From positions 1 through 41,847 of the forward strand of contig SVRT01000022.1 of assembly GCA_015064685.1 (NCBI GenBank): DNA of 41,847 bases, read 5' to 3'. Made by a program: the position numbers and the translations under genes. Shown one piece after another: positions 35,821 to 41,847 of the stretch (position 1 is its first letter; each line of letters starts with the position of its first letter). This stretch comes from Oscillospiraceae bacterium. GTDB taxonomy: Bacteria > Bacillota > Clostridia > Oscillospirales > CAG-272. The notes below the pieces were generated by a model that searched no databases, had not been told where the DNA came from, and worked only from the letters and a program-made list of their open reading frames with translations.

Positions 35821-36309
35821 TTATTTGTTTTTCTTTATAAACGATCGCTTGATTCTTGTCCAAATACCTATTTTAGGCTTTTCCTCTTCATGCGGCACTT
35901 CAAGCACCCACGGCAAGCGAACGTTGTATAAAACAATTTCAAAGCAACGCCCCTCCTCTTGCTCGTGAGGGAATACGGGATCCTTGTTAATAACGAGACT
36001 TATGACCGTCCCACCGTCCTCTATGTCGATTTCGTATTCTCCGCACTTAACACATTCACCGACTGCGGTATATGAAACAGCAAAATATCTATCCTCGCCC
36101 CAGTGATAAGTAGAGCAGATTTCATCGGGACGCGATATATCAATACCGAGATCCGATAAATAATCTTTAAGCTTCGGAAAAGCAGACTCGGCTTGGCGAT
36201 AAAAGTTTTGACATTCGTTGCAATCGCATAAGGTTCTCGTTGCGTAGTATTCTCTCGTTTTATCTATGTCAACGTCAAATACATAATCTTCCTTTTCTAT
36301 GATCGCCAT
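35821..36309 (-). CDS. Small hypothetical protein with C-x-C-x-x-C motif
   Basis: 162 residues read from ATG 36309, where AAGGTGGTG gives a weak ribosome site; the frame stays open upstream through a short tandem repeat that is unlikely to be coding. The N-terminal half carries REYYATRTLCDCNECQNFYR (about 17-36), then 'LGIDISRPDE' and 'WGEDRYFAVSYTAVGEC'. The C-terminal end is strongly basic (RIKRSFIKKNK). Proteins with this REYY...C-x-C-x-x-C-x-x-F-Y pattern occur in Firmicutes, in my recollection, as proteins of unknown function, possibly immunity proteins. No signal peptide or membrane helix. The gap to the SIS gene is 64 nt without a clear terminator. Confidence 0.7.
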   Translation of the reverse strand: MAIIEKEDYVFDVDIDKTREYYATRTLCDCNECQNFYRQAESAFPKLKDYLSDLGIDISRPDEICSTYHWGEDRYFAVSYTAVGECVKCGEYEIDIEDGGTVISLVINKDPVFPHEQEEGRCFEIVLYNVRLPWVLEVPHEEEKPKIGIWTRIKRSFIKKNK

Positions 36310-36574
36310 ACCGTCACCACCTTCATTGAAATAATTATACCATATTTCCAATAAAAAATCAACAATATTCCGGCGAATAAACGGGCTATAATTCCGACGA
36401 ATAAACGAGCGGCAACGCACAAGCCGACCTCTTGTTTCGTGCTACGCGCCGCCGCGGCGCATGTAGCTTTCGTAAGGTCAAAAGGATACTCAATCCTTTT
36501 TGCTCGTTTGCGAGGCGAGCTACGCTCGTCGGCATAACCCGAAGGGCAGAAAGCTAAAATCGCACTCCACAGGC
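36310..36574. other. Unexplained intergenic segment with hairpins and a 24-nt tandem repeat
   Basis: No gene is assigned. Near its start two copies of a 20-nt unit (ATTCCGGCGAATAAACGGGC and a variant) lie 24 nt apart at 36367-36386 and 36391-36410. Further on are a GC-rich palindrome at 36447-36461, a hairpin AAAAGGAT-ACTCA-ATCCTTTT (36480-36500) followed by T, and CGAGC-TAC-GCTCG (36517-36529). The minus strand has a frame open for more than 200 nt without a start or recognisable product. The base composition is more GC-rich than the flanks. It may be a mobile-element fragment. Confidence 0.45.
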
Positions 36575-36613
36575 AAAAAGGAAAGGTAGGACGATGTCCT
36601 ACCTTTCCTTTTT
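36575..36613. terminator. Strong intrinsic terminator
   Basis: A perfect 18-bp stem (36575-36592 with 36596-36613, core GGAAAGGTAGGAC), a GAT loop and five T in both directions. It lies 28 nt after the minus-strand gene ending at 36642. Confidence 0.95.
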
Positions 36614-36641
36614 ATGTTGTCTTGACAAAATAAATGTCTGC

Positions 36642-37820
36642 TCATCCTATGTATTTACTCAAAGTAAATCTCGCAAGCCGTATGTGCTTTCTTGCCACGG
36701 TGTATGACATTGCAAGCTCGTTATCATTGTAATATTGAATGAATGGATAAAAGCAGCTTGTGTGCATCTTAGCCTGCAAAATGACTTCGCTCTTGCTAAG
36801 ATCTTCGAGATTGATCTTTATGATCCCGATATGCTCACGGTCGATCGGCGCATGGAAAAGAAACAAGGCGCCACGGTAAAGTATGAAATCTCCTCTTGAT
36901 TGACAATCTTCGATCTCGACAGGTTTGTCCCAAGTGTCAGTAAGTAAATTGTATGCAGTTAAAAAACCGCATTGATTCGTATCCTGCTGACGAACAAAAT
37001 AGTAAACCTTATCGCCAAGCACGTAGGTTGCGTTTTCCCATTTGGAATCATTGATAAAATCAGGCTGTGAAACATACTCCCACGTGATCAAATCGCAGCT
37101 TTTGATAATGCAGGTGAAGTCGCCGCTATAAAGTCCGGAATAGCAATAGTTCACACCGTTTTCCAAACGGTAAGATTGCTTTTGCATAATGCCTATGTCG
37201 GAATATGTTTTCTTGATTGGAAGGTCATTTTCCGCAAGAGCTGATCTTATACCGCTTGCTGAAAGATCGTTGACAATGTCGCCCACCTTGAATCTGTTTA
37301 CTCCTATCTCGCCAAAGCTTTTTCTCCTTACGTCGAATGGACAATAAAAGCGGTAATAGTTTTCTTCCGTGCGTGCCGTCCACATAACGTATAGGGTGTT
37401 CTCATCCTTGCGCATAAGGATCGTATCATAGACCATGTCGATCGTTTTATCGCCTACAGTGTCACCTGTTGTTTGTAGATCGAAATACGTTTTATTGTCA
37501 ATATCGTCGACCGGCGCCCAGACCAATCTTGCGGTTTGATTTTTGGGATCCTCGGACGGCTCCTTGGTATTGGCATAATAGGTCATATATATCGTATCAT
37601 CGATCACGATAAACGTTGATACGTGCGACATTTTATCCCCTGGCTTTTCAAAATCGGAAATGAAGAGGTCGGTTATTTCCTGTGCAAATTCATTTCCTTT
37701 TTTGATCAGAACCCCGTCAACGTCGGCGCTAATCCTTTTTGCAACATCGGCTATCGGAGCTCCCGCCGATGTTTTCAATTCTTTTTTGGTTTTGAAATCA
37801 GCAGAAAAAATATTCGTCAT
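36642..37820 (-). CDS. Probable beta-propeller protein (GH43/sialidase-like fold)
   Basis: 392 residues from ATG 37820 (GGAGG 8 nt upstream). The sequence shows repeated blades with strand-turn patterns, e.g. 'STFIVIDDTIYMTYYANT' (about 68-85), DTILMRKDENTLYVMWTA, SCDLITWEYVS and 'WENATYVLGDKVYYFVRQ', typical of five- or six-bladed propellers of glycosidase type. The D-x-x-x-W-E and R-x-D patterns resemble sugar-active propellers, but no catalytic residues can be assigned. There is no signal peptide, so it is probably cytoplasmic. The ATG overlaps the upstream YgjV-like gene's stop (ATGA). A GH43/32-type enzyme or a non-catalytic binder is possible. Confidence 0.65.
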   Translation of the reverse strand: MTNIFSADFKTKKELKTSAGAPIADVAKRISADVDGVLIKKGNEFAQEITDLFISDFEKPGDKMSHVSTFIVIDDTIYMTYYANTKEPSEDPKNQTARLVWAPVDDIDNKTYFDLQTTGDTVGDKTIDMVYDTILMRKDENTLYVMWTARTEENYYRFYCPFDVRRKSFGEIGVNRFKVGDIVNDLSASGIRSALAENDLPIKKTYSDIGIMQKQSYRLENGVNYCYSGLYSGDFTCIIKSCDLITWEYVSQPDFINDSKWENATYVLGDKVYYFVRQQDTNQCGFLTAYNLLTDTWDKPVEIEDCQSRGDFILYRGALFLFHAPIDREHIGIIKINLEDLSKSEVILQAKMHTSCFYPFIQYYNDNELAMSYTVARKHIRLARFTLSKYIG

Positions 37821-38332
37821 TTTTTGTTCCTCCGTTTTAAAAAATATTTTATTAAAAAAATCAAAATGGATAAGATCGAAACAGATTCATTCACTATCCC
37901 TATGTAAGAGCCTATGTAAATATCATATATCATAAAGGATACGCAAACGGGAATGGACAAAACCTTTGTAAGCAACGGGTTATCGATCCAAAGCAAGACT
38001 GTTACGAGAGCGGATGCGGCGATAGGAAGTATATTAAATGGCGAATGAAAAGTTCTGATTGCAAACCCGAAGTTTATAAGTATAAACAAGACAGGCCATA
38101 AAATATGATCAGCCCATTTGTGTTTTTTGCGATTTGCGAAAACCAGCTCCCTGAATATACCAACAAAGTTTGGTATTGCTCCGGCTATACCACCTATGCA
38201 CAAGTAATGTATCACCCAACACACGTCTGCAGAAAGCTTTGACAAAATGATTCCTTTACGGGTTTTCTGCTGATATATGGAAAATAGGGCAAGCATTGCT
38301 CCTACTCCGAAAATTATTGAAACTATTTGCAT
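37817..38332 (-). CDS. YgjV-like multi-spanning membrane protein
   Basis: 171 residues from ATG 38332, which has GGAG 11 nt upstream; an in-frame ATG at 38413 has no ribosome site and would add a weakly basic extension. Six or so hydrophobic helices cover nearly the whole chain. Length and the DVCWVIHYLCIGGIAGAIPN segment match the YgjV family (E. coli protein about 183 residues), whose function is not established. It is coupled to the beta-propeller gene by a 4-nt overlap and divergent from an AraC regulator, so sugar uptake or sensing is inferred. Confidence 0.75.
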   Translation of the reverse strand: MQIVSIIFGVGAMLALFSIYQQKTRKGIILSKLSADVCWVIHYLCIGGIAGAIPNFVGIFRELVFANRKKHKWADHILWPVLFILINFGFAIRTFHSPFNILPIAASALVTVLLWIDNPLLTKVLSIPVCVSFMIYDIYIGSYIGIVNESVSILSILIFLIKYFLKRRNKK

Positions 38333-38412
38333 TTTAGCATAAGCTCCTTTTTTAAAAGTCAATATGGAAATATGGAAAATTATCGCTGTTAAAGTAAACC
38401 CCAATTTGTCCA

Positions 38413-38441
38413 TTGACAGATAGCTACAATTGTGATAATAT
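38413..38441 (+). promoter_or_regulatory. Possible promoter of the AraC regulator gene
   Basis: TTGACA (38413-38418), 17-nt spacer and TAATAT (38436-38441). The -10 is weak, and the implied leader is about 65 nt. The 179-nt divergent region between 38333 and 38511 presumably also holds the YgjV-unit promoter, for which only a GATAAT at 38384-38379 was seen. Confidence 0.4.
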
Positions 38442-38511
38442 TATATTGCATATTTATTGATATTTCAAGCATCTATTTTGGATAGTTCTAACACTATATT
38501 GGAGAAACACT

Positions 38512-39330
38512 ATGAACCTGCGCTATGAAGAATACACAGATATACAAGGACAGGTGCCTTTTGTATTAAACAAAAATATTAAGCGAACTGCTGCTTTGCG
38601 TAGCGAAAGTCAAAATTGGCATGAAAATATTGAGATACAATTTTGCAAGGAAGGGGAGGGATTTGTTCTGATCGACGGGAAGTGCCATGCATTTTCAAAG
38701 GGCGATATTGCTCTGATCGACTCGGGCGCAATTCATTATACCTTCAGCAATACAAATATGATCTATTCATGTATCATCGTAAGTACCGATTTCTGTAAGC
38801 AAATGGGAATCGATCATCACAAACTTTCGTTTGTGCCGCTGCTTAAAAATGAGAAACTTTCGGAACTTTTTGAAGAAATATGCGGTATATATAAAAATGA
38901 ATGCAACCTTCGCCTTGCAAAACTTAATTATCTGTTGCTTGAAATGCTGATCGAGATCGTGAACGGCTATTCATCCGTAAAGGAGATGGCAAATATGGAG
39001 CAAAAAGAGTTGGAGATCGCTAAAAAGGTTCTTTTGTATATTAGAGAGAATTATCAAACAAGGATAACACTCGATTCAATTGCCAAGCTCGTGCTGACGG
39101 ATAAATATACATTGTGTAAGATTTTTAAAAAGTGTACGGGGCAGACAATTTTTGAAAATATAAACGCCTATCGGTGCATGAGGGCGGCGGAATATATACG
39201 GGACGGAAAAAACGTTTGCGAGGCGGCAAGTCTGTGCGGCTTTGAAAACAATTCGTTCTTTACAAAAACATTTAAAAAACATATGGGAGTATTGCCTTCA
39301 AAATATTTAAGTCAAAAAAGTTACCTATAA
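38512..39330 (+). CDS. AraC-family transcriptional regulator
   Basis: 272 residues. The N-terminal half is a cupin-like sensing domain (about 30-110: HENIEIQFCKEGEGFVLIDG, AFSKGDIALIDSGAIHYTFS), a type that binds small sugars or related ligands. The C-terminal 100 residues form the two helix-turn-helix motifs (LDSIAKLVLTDKYTLCKIFK and EAASLCGFENNSFFTKTFKK) with the family signature. GGAG 7 nt upstream supports ATG 38512. It is divergent from the YgjV/beta-propeller pair and is the probable activator of that pair, as usual for AraC genes next to divergent sugar genes. Confidence 0.93.
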   Translation: MNLRYEEYTDIQGQVPFVLNKNIKRTAALRSESQNWHENIEIQFCKEGEGFVLIDGKCHAFSKGDIALIDSGAIHYTFSNTNMIYSCIIVSTDFCKQMGIDHHKLSFVPLLKNEKLSELFEEICGIYKNECNLRLAKLNYLLLEMLIEIVNGYSSVKEMANMEQKELEIAKKVLLYIRENYQTRITLDSIAKLVLTDKYTLCKIFKKCTGQTIFENINAYRCMRAAEYIRDGKNVCEAASLCGFENNSFFTKTFKKHMGVLPSKYLSQKSYL

Positions 39331-39468
39331 AACGTAAAAAGAGAAGATAGCGCGATTAAAGAATCGCAAATCTCCCCTGAAAAGTCGATTATTTATGTTC
39401 AAATCCCGTCCACACGGCGTTTTTGGCGTTTGGCATCTACCCAAATTGCACTGTGAAAATGGGTATAA

Positions 39469-39503
39469 AAAAGCCCAGAAGCCTTATGGCATCTGGGTTT
39501 TTG
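39469..39503. terminator. Intrinsic terminator-like hairpin
   Basis: A stem CCCAGA/TCTGGG (39475-39480 with 39493-39498) extends inward as GCC-TTAT-GGC (39482-39491) and is flanked by an A-run and TTTTT, so it may function in both directions. It is the first such hairpin after the AraC gene. Confidence 0.75.
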
Positions 39504-39699
39504 GGGTTGGCATCCAAATTGGATGCATAACATGGCATACAATCCCCAACTCTATACAATGCACCACTTTTTCAGAGGGTGGTGCATTTTTTACGGCTCG
39601 GTTTCGCATTTTTCCGCAAGCGGATAATGGGGACAGAACGGACAAACGGCAGCTTGGGCAAATGTTCCCATACCACAGTTCTCCCAGTATGCTTCGCAT
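39484..39699 (-). pseudogene. Truncated or degenerate small ORF behind a strong ribosome site
   Basis: The 71-codon frame begins MRSILGELWYGNICP after AGGAGG with ideal spacing, so a real start is likely. That opening resembles a family of small Clostridia proteins of the E-x-L-W-Y-G-N-I-x-P type (recollection). The rest lacks the expected continuation and runs through the hairpin at 39558-39588 and another (GCATCC-AAATT-GGATGC, 39510-39526), so I read it as a remnant or frameshifted gene. It directly follows the gene at 39704-40087 in transcription order. Confidence 0.4.
39558..39592 (+). terminator. Intrinsic terminator
   Basis: A perfect 10-bp stem (AATGCACCAC, 39558-39567, with GTGGTGCATT, 39579-39588) followed by T; oriented for plus-strand transcripts such as read-through from the AraC gene. 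It lies within the degenerate minus-strand ORF. Confidence 0.7.
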
Positions 39700-39703
39700 A
39701 AAT

Positions 39704-40087
39704 TCACCTCCTTGTAGCAGGAGATATTACCATACACACGCCCATAAGTCCAGATAACTTTCTGTGAACGAAAAGACCGACCGCATAAAGCAGCAACGCC
39801 CGGTGCAATCGGTCTTTATTCGTTTTGGTTGTCTTGCGATAAATAGTGAAACCGCTCCACCCGTAGTCGGGATGCCATAGCCGATAAACGCTGTTTTCTG
39901 GGAGCTTGCTCCGTTCGGCTACGATCCACTCTGCCTTGTACCAGGTGCGAAGCGAAAGCTCTCCCTGGTGATAAAGCGTGTTGAGAATCACCATTACCGT
40001 TCGATATCGAATCAAACGTTTGTGAAACCAGTCCTCATAGCGTTTTCGCCTGGGAGCGCGCACCTCGTTGATGTGTCCGTAAGCCAC
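39704..40087 (-). CDS. Hypothetical protein, 127 residues, coupled to the next minus-strand ORF
   Basis: Read from GTG 40087 with GAGGTG upstream. The protein is basic and aromatic-rich (RRKRYEDWFHKRLIRYRTV; WHPDYGWSGFTIYRKTTK) with a partly hydrophobic end; no signal peptide. I do not recognise a domain. The stop codon TGA is embedded in the AGGAGGTGA that serves as ribosome site for the following ORF (start 39699), a coupling arrangement that supports both being translated. Small basic proteins like this are common in mobile elements, but no recombinase is visible here. Confidence 0.55.
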   Translation of the reverse strand: MAYGHINEVRAPRRKRYEDWFHKRLIRYRTVMVILNTLYHQGELSLRTWYKAEWIVAERSKLPENSVYRLWHPDYGWSGFTIYRKTTKTNKDRLHRALLLYAVGLFVHRKLSGLMGVCMVISPATRR

Positions 40088-40262
40088 CGCCGCACCTCAT
40101 TTCTCTCATAACACGGTATGTTACCATAATACAGAGCGAAAATCCAGCGGGTAGGGGGGAAGCTATAGATTGTTATTAAATGCTAAAAGACAACCTCATT
40201 ATGTTTTCACGTCAAAAATCGCAAGAATTTGAGAAAGTGTGCTATAAATGTTATGAAGTCTA

Positions 40263-40291
40263 TTGAAAAGATGATGAATATATGATATACT
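40263..40291 (+). promoter_or_regulatory. Promoter of the HTH regulator gene
   Basis: TTGAAA (40263-40268), 17-nt spacer, TATACT (40286-40291) with extended TGA. The stretch 40088-40262 is otherwise AT-rich with a small GGTA-TGT-TACC inverted repeat (40115-40125) and no gene. Confidence 0.75.
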
Positions 40292-40326
40292 GTATATAGC
40301 GACTATTATTTTCAAGCGAGGTTATC

Positions 40327-40563
40327 ATGACAAAGCAAATTCGTTACAACAAACTTTGGAAAATTCTTGTGGATAAGAAGCTCAGCAAGGCTGATCTTCG
40401 TAAGGCAATCGGTGCAGCTCCAAACACGCTGACCAAGCTCCGCCGAGACGAAGAAGTATCAATGTCAATTCTCATCCGCATTTGTGAATATCTGAATTGC
40501 GATATCGGAGATATCGTATCTTTGGAAGATGTATGTGAAGTGGTAGAAGCAACCGAAAAATAA
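40327..40563 (+). CDS. Cro/C1-type HTH transcriptional regulator
   Basis: 78 residues, almost entirely one Cro/C1-like domain: LWKILVDKKLSKADLRKAIG, then NTLTKLRRDEEVSMSILIRI and 'CEYLNCDIGDIVSL', the typical short HTH-26 pattern. GAGG before ATG 40327 supports the start. Such single-domain regulators often control a neighbouring mobile or toxin-type gene. It is convergent with the ribbon-helix-helix gene, with 36 nt between the stops. Confidence 0.93.
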   Translation: MTKQIRYNKLWKILVDKKLSKADLRKAIGAAPNTLTKLRRDEEVSMSILIRICEYLNCDIGDIVSLEDVCEVVEATEK

Positions 40564-40564
40564 A

Positions 40565-40584
40565 ACCGCACCCTGCGGTGCGGT
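40565..40584 (-). terminator. Hairpin terminator for the ribbon-helix-helix gene
   Basis: A perfect 8-bp stem ACCGCACC/GGTGCGGT (loop CTGC) between the convergent stops. A T-rich stretch follows only on the minus strand, so it acts on the gene at 40600-40782. Confidence 0.75.
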
Positions 40585-40599
40585 CAAAGATCATTAAAA

Positions 40600-40782
40600 T
40601 TATTTCTTATCATCGGAGGAATCCGTGCTGATATTGTCAAGAGCATATTGCAGACACTGCACAACCACCTTGTTCACGGATGTGTTGTTCTCTCCGGCAA
40701 GGCGTTCAAGCTGTTCGACAATATTAACGGGAATACGGAAGGTCTTATTTACGGACTCATAGCCCTTTTCAATTTCAAGCAT
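40600..40782 (-). CDS. Ribbon-helix-helix (Arc/CopG-like) protein
   Basis: 60 residues. 'VNKTFRIPVNIVEQLERLAG' contains the beta strand (KTFRIP) and helix 1, followed by TSVNKVVVQCLQYAL as helix 2, the RHH layout used by antitoxins and plasmid regulators. The C-terminal tail is acidic and disordered. GAGGTG before the ATG supports the start. A TATAAT at 40814-40809 (minus) may be its -10; no good -35 is seen. No toxin-like partner gene lies directly downstream, so an antitoxin role is only possible. Confidence 0.8.
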   Translation of the reverse strand: MLEIEKGYESVNKTFRIPVNIVEQLERLAGENNTSVNKVVVQCLQYALDNISTDSSDDKK

Positions 40783-40893
40783 TACAAATCACCTCTTCTT
40801 TGTGTTATATTATACCTTATTTTTATCAGAAAATATACAAGCAAAAGTGCATACACTTTGCAATATGAACATCTTTCAAAATCTGCAGTTGTG

Positions 40894-40902
40894 TGTTATA
40901 AT
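40894..40902 (+). promoter_or_regulatory. Extended -10 promoter for the Sel1-repeat gene
   Basis: TGTTATAAT, an extended -10 without a good -35. It could drive the genes from 40953 to the window end as one unit. Confidence 0.55.
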
Positions 40903-40952
40903 ATTAAATGAAGAAGTGTTTGTTTTCAATGCATCAGAAAGGAAGTGCTGAC

Positions 40953-41183
40953 ATGAGAAAATCAAAAAAACTTCGTACCTTAATCAAACAAGCCAAAATG
41001 GGTAAGCCCTACGCTATGTATCAGCTCGGCATTTGTTATCAGCTTGGTCGTGGGCGTACACAAAATTTAAACGAAGAGGCAGTTTGGATCGCCGCTTCTG
41101 CCGAAGCAGGCTACGTCCCTGCAATCGAATGGATGAAAGATTACTACTTTGATGACGATGCCTGTGTTCAGGCAGAAGTATAA
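40953..41183 (+). CDS. Small Sel1-like repeat protein
   Basis: 76 residues from ATG 40953 (AAAGGA nine bases upstream). It contains one Sel1-type repeat pair: 'AMYQLGICYQLGRGRTQNLNEEAV' followed by WIAASAEAGYVPAIEWM, each with A-x-x-x-L-G/A-x-x-G spacing. An acidic tail closes it. Sel1 repeats mediate protein-protein contacts. It is too short for a full solenoid and may work as a homomer or as a partner of the L7/L12-like protein that follows after 15 nt. Confidence 0.8.
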   Translation: MRKSKKLRTLIKQAKMGKPYAMYQLGICYQLGRGRTQNLNEEAVWIAASAEAGYVPAIEWMKDYYFDDDACVQAEV

Positions 41184-41198
41184 GAGAGGTAAATGGTA

Positions 41199-41687
41199 AT
41201 GGCTAATAATGAATTCAGCGTTATTTTAGAGAAGGTTGGCGATCAACCGTTAAAGACCACAAAAATATTATGTCAAGTTTTAGGGCTTGGACTTGCCGCC
41301 GCTAAAGGCATGGTGGATAAAGCACCCACAATCGTGGCAACGGGAATGGACCGTGATAAAGCTCTCGCGCTGAGAGATGAATTGGAAGCTATAGGAAACA
41401 CCGTGTCTATACCCGGTATGGCAATAAAATTGGAAACTCCTGCCAAAATCAAAAAAGTTGCCGAACCGAAGAAATTAACGGGGAAAAAGTCTGCACCTAC
41501 TCCGCTGACAGTAGCTACACCGTCCAATGATGATTTTGATGCCATCTTTGGCGGTGGTACGGTAAAAAAGACGACAGCTCCGGCAAAAACCAATGATAGT
41601 GCAAAATCTACGCCCAAGGCAAAGGCAGATAAGATTTTTGCAGCTCCTAATGATGAGTTTGACGCTATCTTCGGTAAAGGTAAATAA
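41199..41687 (+). CDS. Protein with ribosomal L7/L12 C-terminal-like domain and FDAIFG repeats
   Basis: 162 residues from ATG 41199. An ATG at 41193 is only 3 nt from the GAGAGG site, so 41199 (nine bases) is preferred. Residues about 4-65 match the bL12 C-terminal domain: KTTKILCQVLGLGLAAAKGM, then DKAPTIVATGMDRDKALALR and GNTVSI. A Lys/Pro/Thr-rich linker follows and carries two copies of N-D-[DE]-F-D-A-I-F-G, at residues 110 and 151, the second almost at the end. It is not the ribosomal stalk protein: it lacks the N-terminal dimerisation domain and sits among accessory genes. The domain may bind translation factors or another partner; the repeated motif looks like a docking peptide. Confidence 0.8.
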   Translation: MANNEFSVILEKVGDQPLKTTKILCQVLGLGLAAAKGMVDKAPTIVATGMDRDKALALRDELEAIGNTVSIPGMAIKLETPAKIKKVAEPKKLTGKKSAPTPLTVATPSNDDFDAIFGGGTVKKTTAPAKTNDSAKSTPKAKADKIFAAPNDEFDAIFGKGK

Positions 41688-41705
41688 GATTAAGGGGGAG
41701 TAACT

Positions 41706-41847
41706 ATGAAACCGGAAATAGCATTAAAACTTCAATATCTTTTAGATAAATATACGAGAGAGCAGATCGAAACGATTCGTGATGAGTGGATCGCCGCTTA
41801 CCGCGAAATAGCGGAGAGCGATTCTTCCAAAGAAGAGCTATGCGATT
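41706..41847 (+). CDS. Partial CDS at the window end
   Basis: Begins at ATG 41706 behind a strong GGGGGAG (41694-41700) and runs off the window after 47 codons. The visible part is alpha-helical and charged (KLQYLLDKYTREQIETIRDE, then WIAAYREIAESDSSKEEL). No family is recognised. It lies 18 nt after the L7/L12-like gene and is probably co-transcribed with it. Confidence 0.7.
   Translation, partial: MKPEIALKLQYLLDKYTREQIETIRDEWIAAYREIAESDSSKEELCD

Noticed and set aside
36391..36420. Upstream extension of the 162-residue protein through FIRRN repeats
   Set aside because: The extension encodes the 24-nt tandem repeat, lacks a ribosome site, and the downstream ATG 36309 has one.
38333..38413. 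Longer start for the YgjV-like protein at 38413
   Set aside because: No ribosome site precedes it, while GGAG is present before ATG 38332, and the shorter length is nearer to the family.

Overview
The window looks like a chromosomal segment of a gut-type, Gram-positive member of the Clostridia, probably an uncultured lineage. Start codons sit behind strong AGGAGG-type ribosome sites, promoters fit the TTGACA-17-TATAAT pattern (often with an extended TGnTATAAT -10), and surface proteins are lipobox lipoproteins. The modules are ones typical of Clostridia: collagen-like stalks, BspA-type leucine-rich repeats, His/Cys repeats and Asp-rich linkers. No rRNA, tRNA, CRISPR array or complete insertion sequence was seen. 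Family names come from motif recognition by eye; no database search was run.

Layout. 1-2.4 kb: a dispersed hairpin repeat and a cytoplasmic GH78 alpha-L-rhamnosidase on the minus strand. 2.4-10.8 kb: a 52-residue peptide gene followed by a large secreted Cys-repeat protein, then a very large lipoprotein with a collagen-like stalk and an M6-type metalloprotease domain. 10.8-21.9 kb: a minus-strand lipoprotein, then a tight six-gene operon (DUF4175-like membrane protein, MoxR ATPase, DUF58 protein, BatA-like VWA protein, a double-VWA membrane protein and a lipoprotein) ending at a clear terminator. 22.1-26.7 kb: a 1486-residue lipoprotein. 26.7-31.7 kb: an SGNH esterase and a surface class-3 lipase-like protein, expressed divergently from promoters that share a 16-bp palindrome.

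31.7-39.3 kb holds mostly minus-strand housekeeping-like or sugar-related units: two PH-domain (YdbS/YdbT-like) membrane proteins plus a small unknown protein; a SIS-domain protein translationally coupled to a PfkB/ribokinase-family kinase; a small Cys-motif protein; and a YgjV-like membrane protein coupled to a probable beta-propeller protein, with an AraC regulator divergent from it. 39.3-41.8 kb is an accessory cluster of small genes: a coupled pair of unknown minus-strand genes, an HTH regulator, a ribbon-helix-helix protein, a Sel1-repeat protein, a protein with a ribosomal L7/L12 C-terminal-like domain, and a gene cut by the window edge.

The dominant theme is cell-surface biology. The MoxR/VWA operon is probably a membrane-associated, ATP-driven assembly or metal-loading machine. 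It is flanked by lipoproteins that share an Ig-like module and recurring Asp/Cys motifs, and these are plausible (unproven) clients. The surface metalloprotease, lipase, esterase and rhamnosidase suit life on plant or host glycans and proteins.
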